NCBI RefSeq assembly: GCF_002929305.1
Contig: NZ_PJIO01000011.1
Location: forward strand, 1 to 64,000
DNA from: Arthrobacter sp. GMC3
GTDB lineage: Bacteria > Actinomycetota > Actinomycetes > Actinomycetales > Micrococcaceae
DNA: 64,000 bases
Reading direction: 5' to 3'
The position numbers and the translations under genes are program-made. The notes under the pieces were generated by a model that ran no database searches, was not told where the DNA came from, and saw only the letters and a list, made by a program, of their open reading frames with translations. This document shows, piece by piece, positions 24,938 to 32,884 of this stretch; within the stretch, counting starts at the first letter, position 1; the number at the start of each line of letters is the position of its first letter.

Positions 24938-25708
24938 TTAGCCTTGGGCAACCTTCAGGCCAGCTTCCCCCGCCATGACCAGGGCCACAGCTTCCTCCGG
25001 GGTGTCGGCCAATTGGATAATGTTCAGATCGCCCGGAGACACTAGGCCTTCGGCCACCATGGTGTCGGTAATCCAGGTCAGTAGCGGCGACCAAAACGCC
25101 CGGTCCACCAGCACGATCGGGAACTGGGTCACCTTGCTTGTCTGAACCAACACCATGGCTTCAAACAGTTCATCAAGGGTGCCCAATCCGCCAGGCAGCA
25201 CCACAAACCCTTGCGCGTACTTCACGAACATGGTTTTGCGGGCAAAGAAGTAGCGGAAGTCAACGCCCAGGCCCACCCACTGGTTCATGCCTTGTTCAAA
25301 GGGCAGCTCGATCCCCAGCCCAATGGAAAGCCCACCCGCTTCACTGGCACCACGATTGGCGGCCTCCATGGAGCCAGGCCCGCCGCCGGTAATGACGGCA
25401 ACCCCGGCCTCCACCAGCAACCTGCCAACATCCATGCCTGTCTGGTAGTGGTGGTTCTCCGGTTTGGTGCGGGCGGAGCCGAAGACGCTGATGGCCGGGC
25501 CAATGTCGGAGAGCGCATCAAAGCCCTGGACGAACTCGCTCTGGATGCGCATGACCCGCCACGGATCGGTGTGCGTAAAGTCGCTGCTGGGCGGGGTGTC
25601 CAGGAGTCGGGCATCGGCCGTTGATCCCCCGGGCGTGCCTTTTTTCCAACTGCCATAGGGCTGTTTCGTGAGACGACGGGGGGCGTTGGAACCTGTTGGT
25701 GCACTCAT
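24938..25708 (-). CDS. LOG-family phosphoribohydrolase-like protein (TIGR00730)
   Basis: About 256 residues from the ATG at 25708. The Rossmann-fold LOG motifs are intact: AVITGGGPGSMEAANRGA and FVVLPGGLGTLDELFE. Characterised members hydrolyse cytokinin riboside or other nucleoside 5'-monophosphates. In bacteria the physiological substrate is often unknown. The N-terminal 60 residues are basic and hydrophilic, longer than in the smallest LOG proteins and as in the actinobacterial branch. An open frame extends 33 codons further upstream without family features. Confidence 0.88.
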   Translation of the reverse strand: MSAPTGSNAPRRLTKQPYGSWKKGTPGGSTADARLLDTPPSSDFTHTDPWRVMRIQSEFVQGFDALSDIGPAISVFGSARTKPENHHYQTGMDVGRLLVEAGVAVITGGGPGSMEAANRGASEAGGLSIGLGIELPFEQGMNQWVGLGVDFRYFFARKTMFVKYAQGFVVLPGGLGTLDELFEAMVLVQTSKVTQFPIVLVDRAFWSPLLTWITDTMVAEGLVSPGDLNIIQLADTPEEAVALVMAGEAGLKVAQG

Positions 25709-25829
25709 GGAACTAAGGCTACGTGAAAGCACCGGACTCCGATGCCCGCAATATCTCGTTCCTGTCACGATCCACACCGAATGGCGAAATTGTGTAACTT
25801 GGATCACTTTTGTTGGGTAGGTTCAATTT

Positions 25830-26585
25830 ATGACTAATCCCGTACCGTCACCTGTCCTTGTGGAAATGAAGGCCGTCAACAAGCACTATGGCGCCCTCCA
25901 TGTTCTGCAAGACATCAATTTGCAGGTCGCCAAGGGCGAGGTGGTGGTGGTGATTGGGCCGTCCGGTTCAGGAAAATCAACCCTCTGCCGAACCATCAAC
26001 AGGCTTGAAACCATTGACGACGGTTCCATCACCATCGAAGGCAAGGAACTTCCCAAGGAAGGGAAGGAACTGGCCAATCTGCGCGCCGACGTCGGCATGG
26101 TCTTCCAGTCGTTTAACTTGTTTGCGCACAAAACCATCCTCGAAAACGTGACCCTTGGCCCCATCAAGGTCAAGGGTGTTTCCAAGTCCGACGCCGAGAA
26201 GCAGGCTTTAGCGCTTCTGGAACGTGTGGGCGTGGGGCATCAGGCGGCTAAGCTGCCTGCCCAGCTTTCCGGTGGCCAGCAGCAACGCGTCGCAATTGCA
26301 CGTGCCTTGGCAATGAAGCCAAAGGTGATGCTCTTTGACGAACCCACCAGTGCACTGGATCCGGAAATGATCAATGAAGTTTTGGACGTCATGGTGGAAC
26401 TCGCCAAGGAAGGCATGACCATGGTGGTGGTCACCCACGAGATGGGCTTTGCCCGCAAGGCTGCGGACAGGGTTGTTTTCATGGCCGATGGCCAGATCGT
26501 GGAAGAGTCCACTCCGAACGAGTTCTTCACCAACCCACAAAGCGTCCGTGCCAAAGACTTCCTCTCCAAAATCCTCACCAATTAG
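25830..26585 (+). CDS. gluA: Glutamate ABC transporter ATP-binding protein
   Basis: The 251-residue ATPase has intact Walker [33 protein letters not shown] and the H-loop VVVTHEMG. Gene order ATPase, binding protein, permease, permease matches gluABCD of Corynebacterium glutamicum, a glutamate importer. Substrate is inferred from this order and from similarity of the parts. No strong ribosome-binding site precedes the ATG. Confidence 0.9.
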   Translation: MTNPVPSPVLVEMKAVNKHYGALHVLQDINLQVAKGEVVVVIGPSGSGKSTLCRTINRLETIDDGSITIEGKELPKEGKELANLRADVGMVFQSFNLFAHKTILENVTLGPIKVKGVSKSDAEKQALALLERVGVGHQAAKLPAQLSGGQQQRVAIARALAMKPKVMLFDEPTSALDPEMINEVLDVMVELAKEGMTMVVVTHEMGFARKAADRVVFMADGQIVEESTPNEFFTNPQSVRAKDFLSKILTN

Positions 26586-26658
26586 TCCCGCACTTTTCCA
26601 CAAATTTTCCATGTACTTACAAACGGCCCTCACTCGCGCCGTCTTTGAAAGGAACCCC

Positions 26659-27564
26659 TTGAAGAAATTTCTCAGCCGAAAGAGCCTCGGCTTTGCGGCG
26701 ATTGTCACTGCAGCAGCTCTTACCATGACCGCCTGCGGCGCCGGCACCGAAAATAGTGCCGATCCTGGCGCCGGCGCCTCCTCCCCTGCTTTTGAAGTAG
26801 CCAAGGATGTTGCCCTGACAGGCAGCCCCACCTTTGACAAGATCAAGTCCTCCGGGACCATCCGCATCGGTGTCAAGGAAGATCAGCCCGGTCTGGGCTT
26901 CCTTGACGCCGCCACGGGTGTGCGCAGCGGCTTCGACGTCGAGATCGCCAACTGGATGGCGGCGTCCTTGGGTGTTCCCGCGAACAAGATCGAATTCAAG
27001 CCCATCCCGTCCGCAAACCGTGAGTCGGCACTTGCCAATGGCGATGTCGACCTCTATGTGGGCACCTATTCCATCACCGACAAGCGCAAGAAGCTTGTCG
27101 ACTTCGCCGGACCGTACTTCATCACAGGTCAGGGCCTGCTGGTGCAGAAGTCGAATGACACCATCAAGAGCGAGAAGGACTTGGACGGCAAGAAAGTTTG
27201 CTCCGCCACGGGTTCAACGCCCTTTCAGAACATCGTAGATAATTTCCCGAAGGCCGACCCGGTGTCGTTCGACATTTACTCCAAGTGTGTCGATCAGCTC
27301 AAGACTGGAAGTGTTGATGCGGTGACCACCGATCAGGCCATCCTGCTCGGCTATGCCTCTCAGGACCCCGACAACCTGAAGGTTGTTGGCGAGCCGTTCA
27401 CGGTGGAGAAGTACGGAATCGGCCTGCCACTGGGTGACACGGCACTGCGTACCTTCCTGAACAAGACTTTGACGGATGGCAACGCCACCTGGACCAAGAT
27501 CTTCGATTCCACACTGGGTAAGTCCGGTACCAAGGTTGAGCAGCCCAAGGTCGACCAGTACTAA
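26659..27564 (+). CDS. gluB: Glutamate-binding lipoprotein
   Basis: About 301 residues from the TTG at 26659, with AAAGGA six bases upstream. The open frame continues upstream into gluA but would bury the signal peptide. The signal KKFLSRKSLGF...TMTAC ends at the lipobox Cys26. The mature part is a family 3 solute-binding protein (TIRIGVKEDQPGLGFLDAA, GFDVEIANWMAASLG). It should be lipid-anchored outside the membrane and deliver glutamate to GluCD. A perfect hairpin follows the gene inside the operon. Confidence 0.88.
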   Translation: MKKFLSRKSLGFAAIVTAAALTMTACGAGTENSADPGAGASSPAFEVAKDVALTGSPTFDKIKSSGTIRIGVKEDQPGLGFLDAATGVRSGFDVEIANWMAASLGVPANKIEFKPIPSANRESALANGDVDLYVGTYSITDKRKKLVDFAGPYFITGQGLLVQKSNDTIKSEKDLDGKKVCSATGSTPFQNIVDNFPKADPVSFDIYSKCVDQLKTGSVDAVTTDQAILLGYASQDPDNLKVVGEPFTVEKYGIGLPLGDTALRTFLNKTLTDGNATWTKIFDSTLGKSGTKVEQPKVDQY

Positions 27565-27572
27565 CAGTCCCT

Positions 27573-27615
27573 AACGGGTGGTGTTGCCCCGCTTGACGGG
27601 GCAACACCACCCGTT
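27573..27615 (+). terminator. Perfect 18-bp intercistronic hairpin within the glu operon
   Basis: Arms 27573-27590 and 27598-27615 are fully complementary (AACGGGTGGTGTTGCCCC with its complement) around a 7-base loop. No T-run follows, so full termination is doubtful. Such structures after binding-protein genes usually protect the upstream mRNA or attenuate, giving more binding protein than permease. Confidence 0.75.
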
Positions 27616-27650
27616 CGCCCTCTCCAATTCACTGAAAGCGACACTGCCTT

Positions 27651-28301
27651 GTGAATGTACTTATTGACAACCGCGAGGTGTTTCTCTCGGGGTTCAAGAA
27701 CACCGGAATCTTGTTTGTCTTTTCCGCGTTCTTCGCCCTAATCCTGGGAACCATCGTCGCTGGCATGCGAGTCTCTCCCGCACCGGCCATGCGCGCTGCC
27801 GGAACCATTTACGTCAACGCCGTCCGCAACACCCCATTGACCCTTATCCTGGCGTTTTTTGCCTTGGGCTACCCGCGGCTCGGGCTGCCCCACCTCGACT
27901 ATATGTTTGCCGCCATTGTGGGCCTTTCGCTCTACACGGCAACGTATGTTTCCGAGGCAATCCGCTCCGGCATCAACACCGTCTCCGTCGGCCAGTCCGA
28001 GGCCGCACGTGCCATCGGGCTGACGTTCATGCAGACACTGTCCCTGATCGTTTTGCCGCAGGCGTTCCGCTCCGTGGTGCCCCCGCTGTTCAGCGTCTTC
28101 ATCGCTCTATTGAAGAACACCACGGTAGCTGCCGGCTTTGGCGTGGTGGAGGCCGGTGGCATCCGTGCCACCCTCAGCGACCTCGGCGAACCCCTGCTGC
28201 CCGGCCTGCTCTGGGTGGCCTTGATCTTTGTTGTACTGGTGCTGGGCATCCTGACGCCGCTGCAACGCTACCTAGAGAAGAAGTGGAGGGTGGCGCGATG
28301 A
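27651..28301 (+). CDS. gluC: Glutamate ABC transporter permease
   Basis: The 216-residue inner-membrane permease has five or so membrane helices and the EAA-loop EAIRSGINTVSVGQSEAARAIG followed by QTLSLIVLPQAFRSVVPP, as in HisMQ-type permeases. The GTG start at 27651 has only a distant GAAAG site, consistent with lower expression than gluB. The stop overlaps the gluD start (ATGA). Confidence 0.88.
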   Translation: MNVLIDNREVFLSGFKNTGILFVFSAFFALILGTIVAGMRVSPAPAMRAAGTIYVNAVRNTPLTLILAFFALGYPRLGLPHLDYMFAAIVGLSLYTATYVSEAIRSGINTVSVGQSEAARAIGLTFMQTLSLIVLPQAFRSVVPPLFSVFIALLKNTTVAAGFGVVEAGGIRATLSDLGEPLLPGLLWVALIFVVLVLGILTPLQRYLEKKWRVAR

Positions 28302-29140
28302 GCTCAGTACTTTTTGACGTTCCCGGCCCCAAAACCCGCACTCGCAACGTATACCTCAACATCATCACGGTCATAGTGGCGGTCGGCATCATTGCCTTCA
28401 TCCTGTACAGGTTCTACGAATCCGGCCAGTTCACCGCCAAGAAGTGGGAGATCTTTACCTTCCCGCGCGTCCAGCAAATGTTTCTGACGGTCATCGGTGC
28501 CACGCTTAAGGCATTCGCCGTCGCGGCAGTCGGCAGCTTGATTCTGGGCGTTCTGCTCGCTTTTGGCCGTTTGTCGGACAACAAGTGGGTGCGGGTGCCG
28601 TGTTACTGGTTCACCGAACTATTCCGCGCAGTGCCGCTGCTGATCCTGATGATGATCATGTACTACGGGCTTCCCTCGGTAGGGGTCAAGGGCATCACAC
28701 CCTTCCTTGCCGTGGTGGTGGGCCTGATCCTGTACAACGGTTCTGTTTTGGCCGAGGCATTCCGAGCGGGAATCGAGTCCCTGCCCAAGGGCCAGCGTGA
28801 AGCCGGGCTGGCCATGGGACTGTCCAAGGGCCAGGTGCTGCGCATCATCTTGCTGCCACAGGCTGTCCGTTCCATGCTTCCGGTCATCATTGCCCAGCTT
28901 GTTGTCATCTTGAAGGACACCGCCCTTGGCTTCCTGATCACGTACAACGAGATCATCTACTACGCGAATTATCTTGGCTCGCAGGGCCAGTACGGCTCTC
29001 CCGTGGTTCCGGCCTTCATGGTCGCCGCCGTCCTTTACGTGGGCATGTGCCTGATCCTCTCGGGCATAGCCAAGCTGGTGGAATCCAAGATGTCCTCCCG
29101 CGTCAAGATCGTCAAGGTCAAGGTAGGCACGGCCGGCTAA
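28298..29140 (+). CDS. gluD: Glutamate ABC transporter permease
   Basis: The 280-residue permease starts at the ATG 28298, which overlaps the gluC stop and has GGAGGG six bases upstream. An upstream in-frame GTG at 28283 is less likely. The core carries EAFRAGIESLPKGQREAGLAMG and VLRIILLPQAVRSMLP, the second HisMQ-type subunit. An extra N-terminal membrane helix (around 20-45) and a basic C-terminal tail are present, as in GluD proteins. Confidence 0.88.
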   Translation: MSSVLFDVPGPKTRTRNVYLNIITVIVAVGIIAFILYRFYESGQFTAKKWEIFTFPRVQQMFLTVIGATLKAFAVAAVGSLILGVLLAFGRLSDNKWVRVPCYWFTELFRAVPLLILMMIMYYGLPSVGVKGITPFLAVVVGLILYNGSVLAEAFRAGIESLPKGQREAGLAMGLSKGQVLRIILLPQAVRSMLPVIIAQLVVILKDTALGFLITYNEIIYYANYLGSQGQYGSPVVPAFMVAAVLYVGMCLILSGIAKLVESKMSSRVKIVKVKVGTAG

Positions 29141-29172
29141 CCCGCTGGCGGTGCCGTGACCATGACGAGCTA

Positions 29173-29282
29173 GGCGGTTTCCGGGCCGGCGTTTTTTGTA
29201 GGCGACGTAAAGGAGACACCAAAGGCCGCTCGCGGCCGACGTGTCGGATAGTCGCCGGAAAAATGCCGGCCCGGAAACCGCC
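29173..29282. terminator. Long-armed inverted repeat between convergent gluD and dapE
   Basis: GGCGGTTTCCGGGCCGGC (29173-29190) is perfectly complementary to 29265-29282. Beyond one mismatch, T-runs and A-runs extend the pairing inward to about 24 bases. The 74-base loop has its own GGCCG/CGGCC hairpin near 29224-29238. It occupies the whole convergent gap and probably stops transcription from both sides. Confidence 0.65.
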
Positions 29283-29286
29283 TCTG

Positions 29287-30426
29287 CTATGCCAGCCAGC
29301 GGGTCAACGCGTCCAGGCAAGCCCGGATATCGGCAGCCGGAACGTGCTCGTTATCGCTGTGAGCCAGCAACGGGTCGCCGGGGCCAAAGTTGACGGCAGG
29401 GATGCCCATCTCGGACAGGCGGGCCACATCCGTCCACCCGTACTTGGGCAGCGGTTCCCGGCCAGCCGCGGCCACGAAGGACGCGGCAGCAGGGGCGTTC
29501 AGGCCCGGGCGGGCTCCCGCCGAGGAGTCGGTGCACACCATCTCAAAGCCTGCCAATAGCTCACGCACATGGGCCTCTGCCTGATCCGGGGTCTTATCCG
29601 GGGCAAAACGGTAGTTGACCTCCACCACGCACAAGTCGGGAATCACGTTCCCTGCCGTGCCGCCATGGATCTTCACGGCGTTCAGGGATTCCCTGTAGTC
29701 GAGGCCGTCGACGTTGATGGTGGCGGGTTCGTAGGCGGCAAGCCGGGAGAGGATGGGTGCGGCTGCGTGAATGGCGTTCTGGCCCATCCAGGCCCTAGCC
29801 GAGTGCGCTGCCAAGCCGCGGGTGGTGACATCAAAACGGATGGTGCCGTTGCAGCCACCTTCCACCGTGCCGTTGGTCGGTTCGAGCAGAATGCCGAAAT
29901 CGGCGTCCAAGAGTTCCCGGTTCTCCCTGACCAAGCGCCCCAGTCCGCTCTTGACCGCTGCAACTTCCTCGTGGTCGTAAAAGATGAAGGTGATGTCCTT
30001 GCTCGGCTCGGGCACCGTGGCCGCAATGGCGAGCTGAACAGCCACGCCCCCCTTCATGTCCGTGGCACCGCGCCCATAAAGCACCTCACCGTCCCAGGAA
30101 CTGGGCACCGTGCCTCGCGAACCGGCCACCGTGGGCAGTGGCACGGTGTCCAGGTGGCCGGCCAAAATGATCCGCTCCGCCCGTCCCAGGGACGTCCGGG
30201 CCACTATTGAATCCCCGTTGCGGGTGACCTCTAGGTGCGGCAGTGCGCGTAGGGCGTCCTCCACGGCGTCGGCGAGCGCTGCTTCGTTGCCGGAGACGCT
30301 CTCAATGTCCATGACAGCCGCCGTCAGCGCGGCCACGTCCTGGGTCAGGTCGAGGCGCTTTCGCTCCACCCCGCCCGTGGTGATGGTGGGTGAAAGGGCG
30401 GAGGAGGATTCGTCGTCGTAAGTCAC
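29287..30426 (-). CDS. dapE: Succinyl-diaminopimelate desuccinylase
   Basis: The 379-residue M20-family metalloenzyme shows AGHLDTVPLP, GRGATDMKGG and FIFYDHEEVAA, which carry the zinc ligands and the catalytic Glu, plus the dimerisation-domain motif TTRGLAAHSARAW. It removes succinate from N-succinyl-LL-2,6-diaminopimelate in lysine and peptidoglycan-precursor synthesis. dapD lies 4 kb away and dapC further on in this window. The first 25 residues are a variable extension; a later start is possible. Confidence 0.9.
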   Translation of the reverse strand: MTYDDESSSALSPTITTGGVERKRLDLTQDVAALTAAVMDIESVSGNEAALADAVEDALRALPHLEVTRNGDSIVARTSLGRAERIILAGHLDTVPLPTVAGSRGTVPSSWDGEVLYGRGATDMKGGVAVQLAIAATVPEPSKDITFIFYDHEEVAAVKSGLGRLVRENRELLDADFGILLEPTNGTVEGGCNGTIRFDVTTRGLAAHSARAWMGQNAIHAAAPILSRLAAYEPATINVDGLDYRESLNAVKIHGGTAGNVIPDLCVVEVNYRFAPDKTPDQAEAHVRELLAGFEMVCTDSSAGARPGLNAPAAASFVAAAGREPLPKYGWTDVARLSEMGIPAVNFGPGDPLLAHSDNEHVPAADIRACLDALTRWLA

Positions 30427-30478
30427 AGGCCCAGTTTACCGGGGCGACCCGTCGGGAAAAAAGTTCTCCCAATCTCAT

Positions 30479-30508
30479 CCAATCCGGGATTGCACTGGCT
30501 CCGAAGTA
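30479..30508 (+). promoter_or_regulatory. SigK-like promoter of the fasciclin lipoprotein gene
   Basis: CCAATCC (30479-30485), 16 bases, CGAAGTA (30502-30508). The same two elements with the same 16-base spacing stand before the molybdopterin oxidoreductase gene at 32795-32824, while the spacers differ. They resemble the mycobacterial SigK consensus as I recall it (CCATCC, 16-17 bases, CGAATA). The ATG at 30593 would have a leader of about 75 bases. Confidence 0.7.
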
Positions 30509-30592
30509 CTCCTTGACAGCCCACACCACAACGAATGAAAGCGGTGCGGGAAGCAAGTGGAAGTATCCGCTCTCAAGGTATGGAGAATCATC

Positions 30593-31270
30593 ATGAACAC
30601 CACCAAGAAGCTTGGAACCCGCAAGAACCTCAGCCTGGGCCTTGGCATCCTCGCCATCGCTGCCATGAGCATGACGGCCTGCAGCGGAGGCACCACCGCA
30701 TCACCGTCGACCTCCTCGGCACCCATGAGTTCCTCAGCTGCTCCAGCAACCACGGCCCCCATGGCCGGCGCCAGCGACTTGGTGGGGCCAGGCTGTGCAG
30801 CCTACGCCGCAGCAGTTCCCAGCGGCGCCGGTTCAGTGGCAGGCATGGCAGCCGATCCGGTAGCCACGGCAGCCTCCAACAACCCGTTGTTGAAGACCCT
30901 GACGGCCGCAGTCTCCGGGCAACTGAACCCGAACGTCAACCTGGTTGACACCCTCAACTCCGGCCAGTTCACCGTCTTCGCACCGGTGGATGACGCGTTT
31001 GCCAAGATCCCGGCAGCAACCATTGACGGTTTGAAGACAGATTCCGCCACGCTGACCTCGATCCTGACCTACCACGTGGTCCCCGGCCAGCTCTCACCGA
31101 GCCAGATCGACGGCACTCACGCAACCGCCGAAGGCGGCACCCTGGATGTGACAGGCAGCGGCGACAACATGATGGTCAACGGAGCCAAGGTGATCTGTGG
31201 AGGGGTCAAGACGGCCAACGCAACCGTCTACCTCATCGACACCGTGCTGATGCCGCCGGCCAAGCAGTAA
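30593..31270 (+). CDS. Fasciclin-domain lipoprotein (MPB70/MPB83-like)
   Basis: About 225 residues from the ATG at 30593, which has a GGAGAA site upstream. The signal ends in MTAC (Cys30), so it should be lipid-anchored. A Ser/Thr/Ala-rich linker leads to a single fasciclin domain with the FAS1 motifs [28 protein letters not shown] and [13 protein letters not shown]. It resembles mycobacterial MPT70/MPT83, surface antigens that are the main SigK targets. Here it lies directly upstream of sigK and carries a SigK-like promoter. FAS1 domains mediate adhesion or ligand binding. The precise role is unknown. Confidence 0.88.
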   Translation: MNTTKKLGTRKNLSLGLGILAIAAMSMTACSGGTTASPSTSSAPMSSSAAPATTAPMAGASDLVGPGCAAYAAAVPSGAGSVAGMAADPVATAASNNPLLKTLTAAVSGQLNPNVNLVDTLNSGQFTVFAPVDDAFAKIPAATIDGLKTDSATLTSILTYHVVPGQLSPSQIDGTHATAEGGTLDVTGSGDNMMVNGAKVICGGVKTANATVYLIDTVLMPPAKQ

Positions 31271-31322
31271 TCTCCCGTAACAACGAATCCCAGCAGCAAC
31301 ACGAAGCGTAAGGACAGAGCTC

Positions 31323-31934
31323 ATGAGCGGTGATCGTGACAAGGTAGACACCATGCGTTTACCTTGGTTGCGGGCAGTGAAGCCGCTGGAACCTCCGACT
31401 CATGAGGACCTTATCCGCCTCGTCGCCCTCGGCGACGAGGCGGCCTTCGAGGAACTTTACGACGCCGTAGCCCCCAGAGTGTTTGGCTTGGTGCGCCGTG
31501 TGGTGCGGGACCCGTCCCAAAGCCAGGAAGTGACACAGGAAGTCTTTGTTGACATCTGGCAGCAGGCGGCACGTTTTGATGCTGACAGGGGGCGGGCGAT
31601 GTCCTGGATTTTGGTCATCGCCCACCGCCGGGCCGTTGACCGTGTGCGGGCCAGCCAGGCCAGTACTGACCGGGACATGCGCCAAGGAATCAAGGAGTAC
31701 CAGGAAAGTTACGACGACGTGGCGGACACCGTGGAGACCGCCATGGAGTCGGCGAGGGTCCACAAGGCCATGGAAACGTTGACTGAGCCGCAACGGGAAG
31801 CCATCAGCTTGGCCTACTACGGTGGATACACACACCAGGAAGTGGCTGAACTGCTCAAAATCCCGGTGGGTACGGTTAAAACGAGAATACGTGATGGCAT
31901 GATCAGGCTCAGAGACAGGTTAGGGGTGGCGTGA
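31323..31934 (+). CDS. sigK: ECF sigma factor SigK
   Basis: The 203-residue ECF sigma factor has region 2 (YDAVAPRVFGLVRRVVRDPS, QEVTQEVFVDIWQQAARFD) and region 4 (LTEPQREAISLAYYGGYTHQ, EVAELLKIPVGTVKTRIRDG). Its assignment to SigK rests on the adjacent RskA-type anti-sigma gene (TGATG overlap) and the fasciclin gene next door, as in mycobacteria. AAGGACAG precedes the ATG by about seven bases. The 50-base gap to the fasciclin gene has no obvious promoter, so read-through from the SigK-like promoter, and thus autoregulation, is plausible. Confidence 0.88.
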   Translation: MSGDRDKVDTMRLPWLRAVKPLEPPTHEDLIRLVALGDEAAFEELYDAVAPRVFGLVRRVVRDPSQSQEVTQEVFVDIWQQAARFDADRGRAMSWILVIAHRRAVDRVRASQASTDRDMRQGIKEYQESYDDVADTVETAMESARVHKAMETLTEPQREAISLAYYGGYTHQEVAELLKIPVGTVKTRIRDGMIRLRDRLGVA

Positions 31935-32731
31935 TGGAAAAACAATTGCATTTACTCACCGGGGCTTATGCCCTCAATGCCCTGTCAGATACTGATCGTG
32001 CAGAGTTTGAACGATACGCCCTGGGCAACCCCGACGCGTTAGAAGAAGTCCGCGGCCTCAGCGAAACAGCTGCCCTTCTGGCTTTTGCCTCTCCTGCCGA
32101 AGTTCCGCCGCCGGAGATGAAAGCCCATGTCATGGCCGCCATCCGCAACACCCGCCAACTGCCAGCCTCCTCAGTTGTCAGGGACATCTCTTCCGGCCGA
32201 AAAGCGGCCAGCCGCAGACGCCCCTCCACCCAGGAGCGCAGCCGATGGGTGCCACTAGTCAGCGTTGCCGCGGCTCTGGCTCTCTTTGCCGGAGTGGGTG
32301 TAGGTGGTTGGGTGATTGGCCAGAGCTCCTCACAAAGCGATTTGCACCAGCAGCTCTCGGCGGCACAGGCGCAGCAACAGGCCATGCTTGCCATCATGGC
32401 TTCCCCTGATGCAAAGATAGCCACCACAGTGGTCCCCACGGGCGGGACGGTCACCGTTGCCTCATCGGCGACTGCCAACCAGGCTGCGGTCATGGTCAAG
32501 GACCTGCCTACCCCGCCTGCCGGGAAGACCTACGAGCTGTGGTTCATCTCCGCTGCCGGGGCCGTGCCGGCCGGGCTCATGGGCGATCAAGACCCTGCCG
32601 CCCCCAGCATGCAAGTGCTCAAGGGCCCCATGGGCGGGGCCACCCACGTTGGCATCACGGTGGAACCCGAAGGTGGCTCACCCTCACCTACTACAACGCC
32701 GATCCTGGTGCAGGCGATCCAGTCGGTCTAA
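31934..32731 (+). CDS. rskA: Anti-sigma-K factor RskA
   Basis: About 265 residues. The N-terminal cytoplasmic anti-sigma domain (LLTGAYALNALSDTDRAEFE) is followed by one membrane helix (VPLVSVAAALALFAGVGVGG) and an extracytoplasmic RskA domain (LPTPPAGKTYELWFISAAGA; THVGITVEPEGGSP). It holds SigK at the membrane until regulated proteolysis frees it. The start overlaps the sigK stop, ensuring matched synthesis. An in-frame GTG three bases earlier is an alternative. Confidence 0.9.
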   Translation: MEKQLHLLTGAYALNALSDTDRAEFERYALGNPDALEEVRGLSETAALLAFASPAEVPPPEMKAHVMAAIRNTRQLPASSVVRDISSGRKAASRRRPSTQERSRWVPLVSVAAALALFAGVGVGGWVIGQSSSQSDLHQQLSAAQAQQQAMLAIMASPDAKIATTVVPTGGTVTVASSATANQAAVMVKDLPTPPAGKTYELWFISAAGAVPAGLMGDQDPAAPSMQVLKGPMGGATHVGITVEPEGGSPSPTTTPILVQAIQSV

Positions 32732-32761
32732 GCGCCAAAAAACTGAACAACAACGGACACT

Positions 32762-32792
32762 ATGGTGGATCCTCCTTGCGAGGGTCCACCAT
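32762..32792 (+). terminator. Hairpin after rskA
   Basis: ATGGTGGATCCTC (32762-32774) pairs with GAGGGTCCACCAT (32780-32792) with one T·G wobble and a 5-base loop, followed by TT. It lies immediately upstream of the second SigK-like promoter, so it separates the sigK-rskA transcript from the oxidoreductase gene. Confidence 0.65.
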
Positions 32793-32794
32793 TT

Positions 32795-32824
32795 CCAATC
32801 CGCCCGGTGCCCGGCTCCGAAGTA
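32795..32824 (+). promoter_or_regulatory. SigK-like promoter of the molybdopterin oxidoreductase gene
   Basis: CCAATCC (32795-32801), a 16-base spacer, then CGAAGTA (32818-32824): identical in elements and spacing to the promoter before the fasciclin gene. It lies 60 bases before the ATG at 32885. Occurrence twice within 2.4 kb, around a SigK gene, argues strongly for a functional SigK regulon. Confidence 0.7.
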
Positions 32825-32884
32825 CAGACAAGCATTGCTGCCAGTTCCCTCCGTGCAGCCACCCATTGTTCAAAGGAGTTAGTC

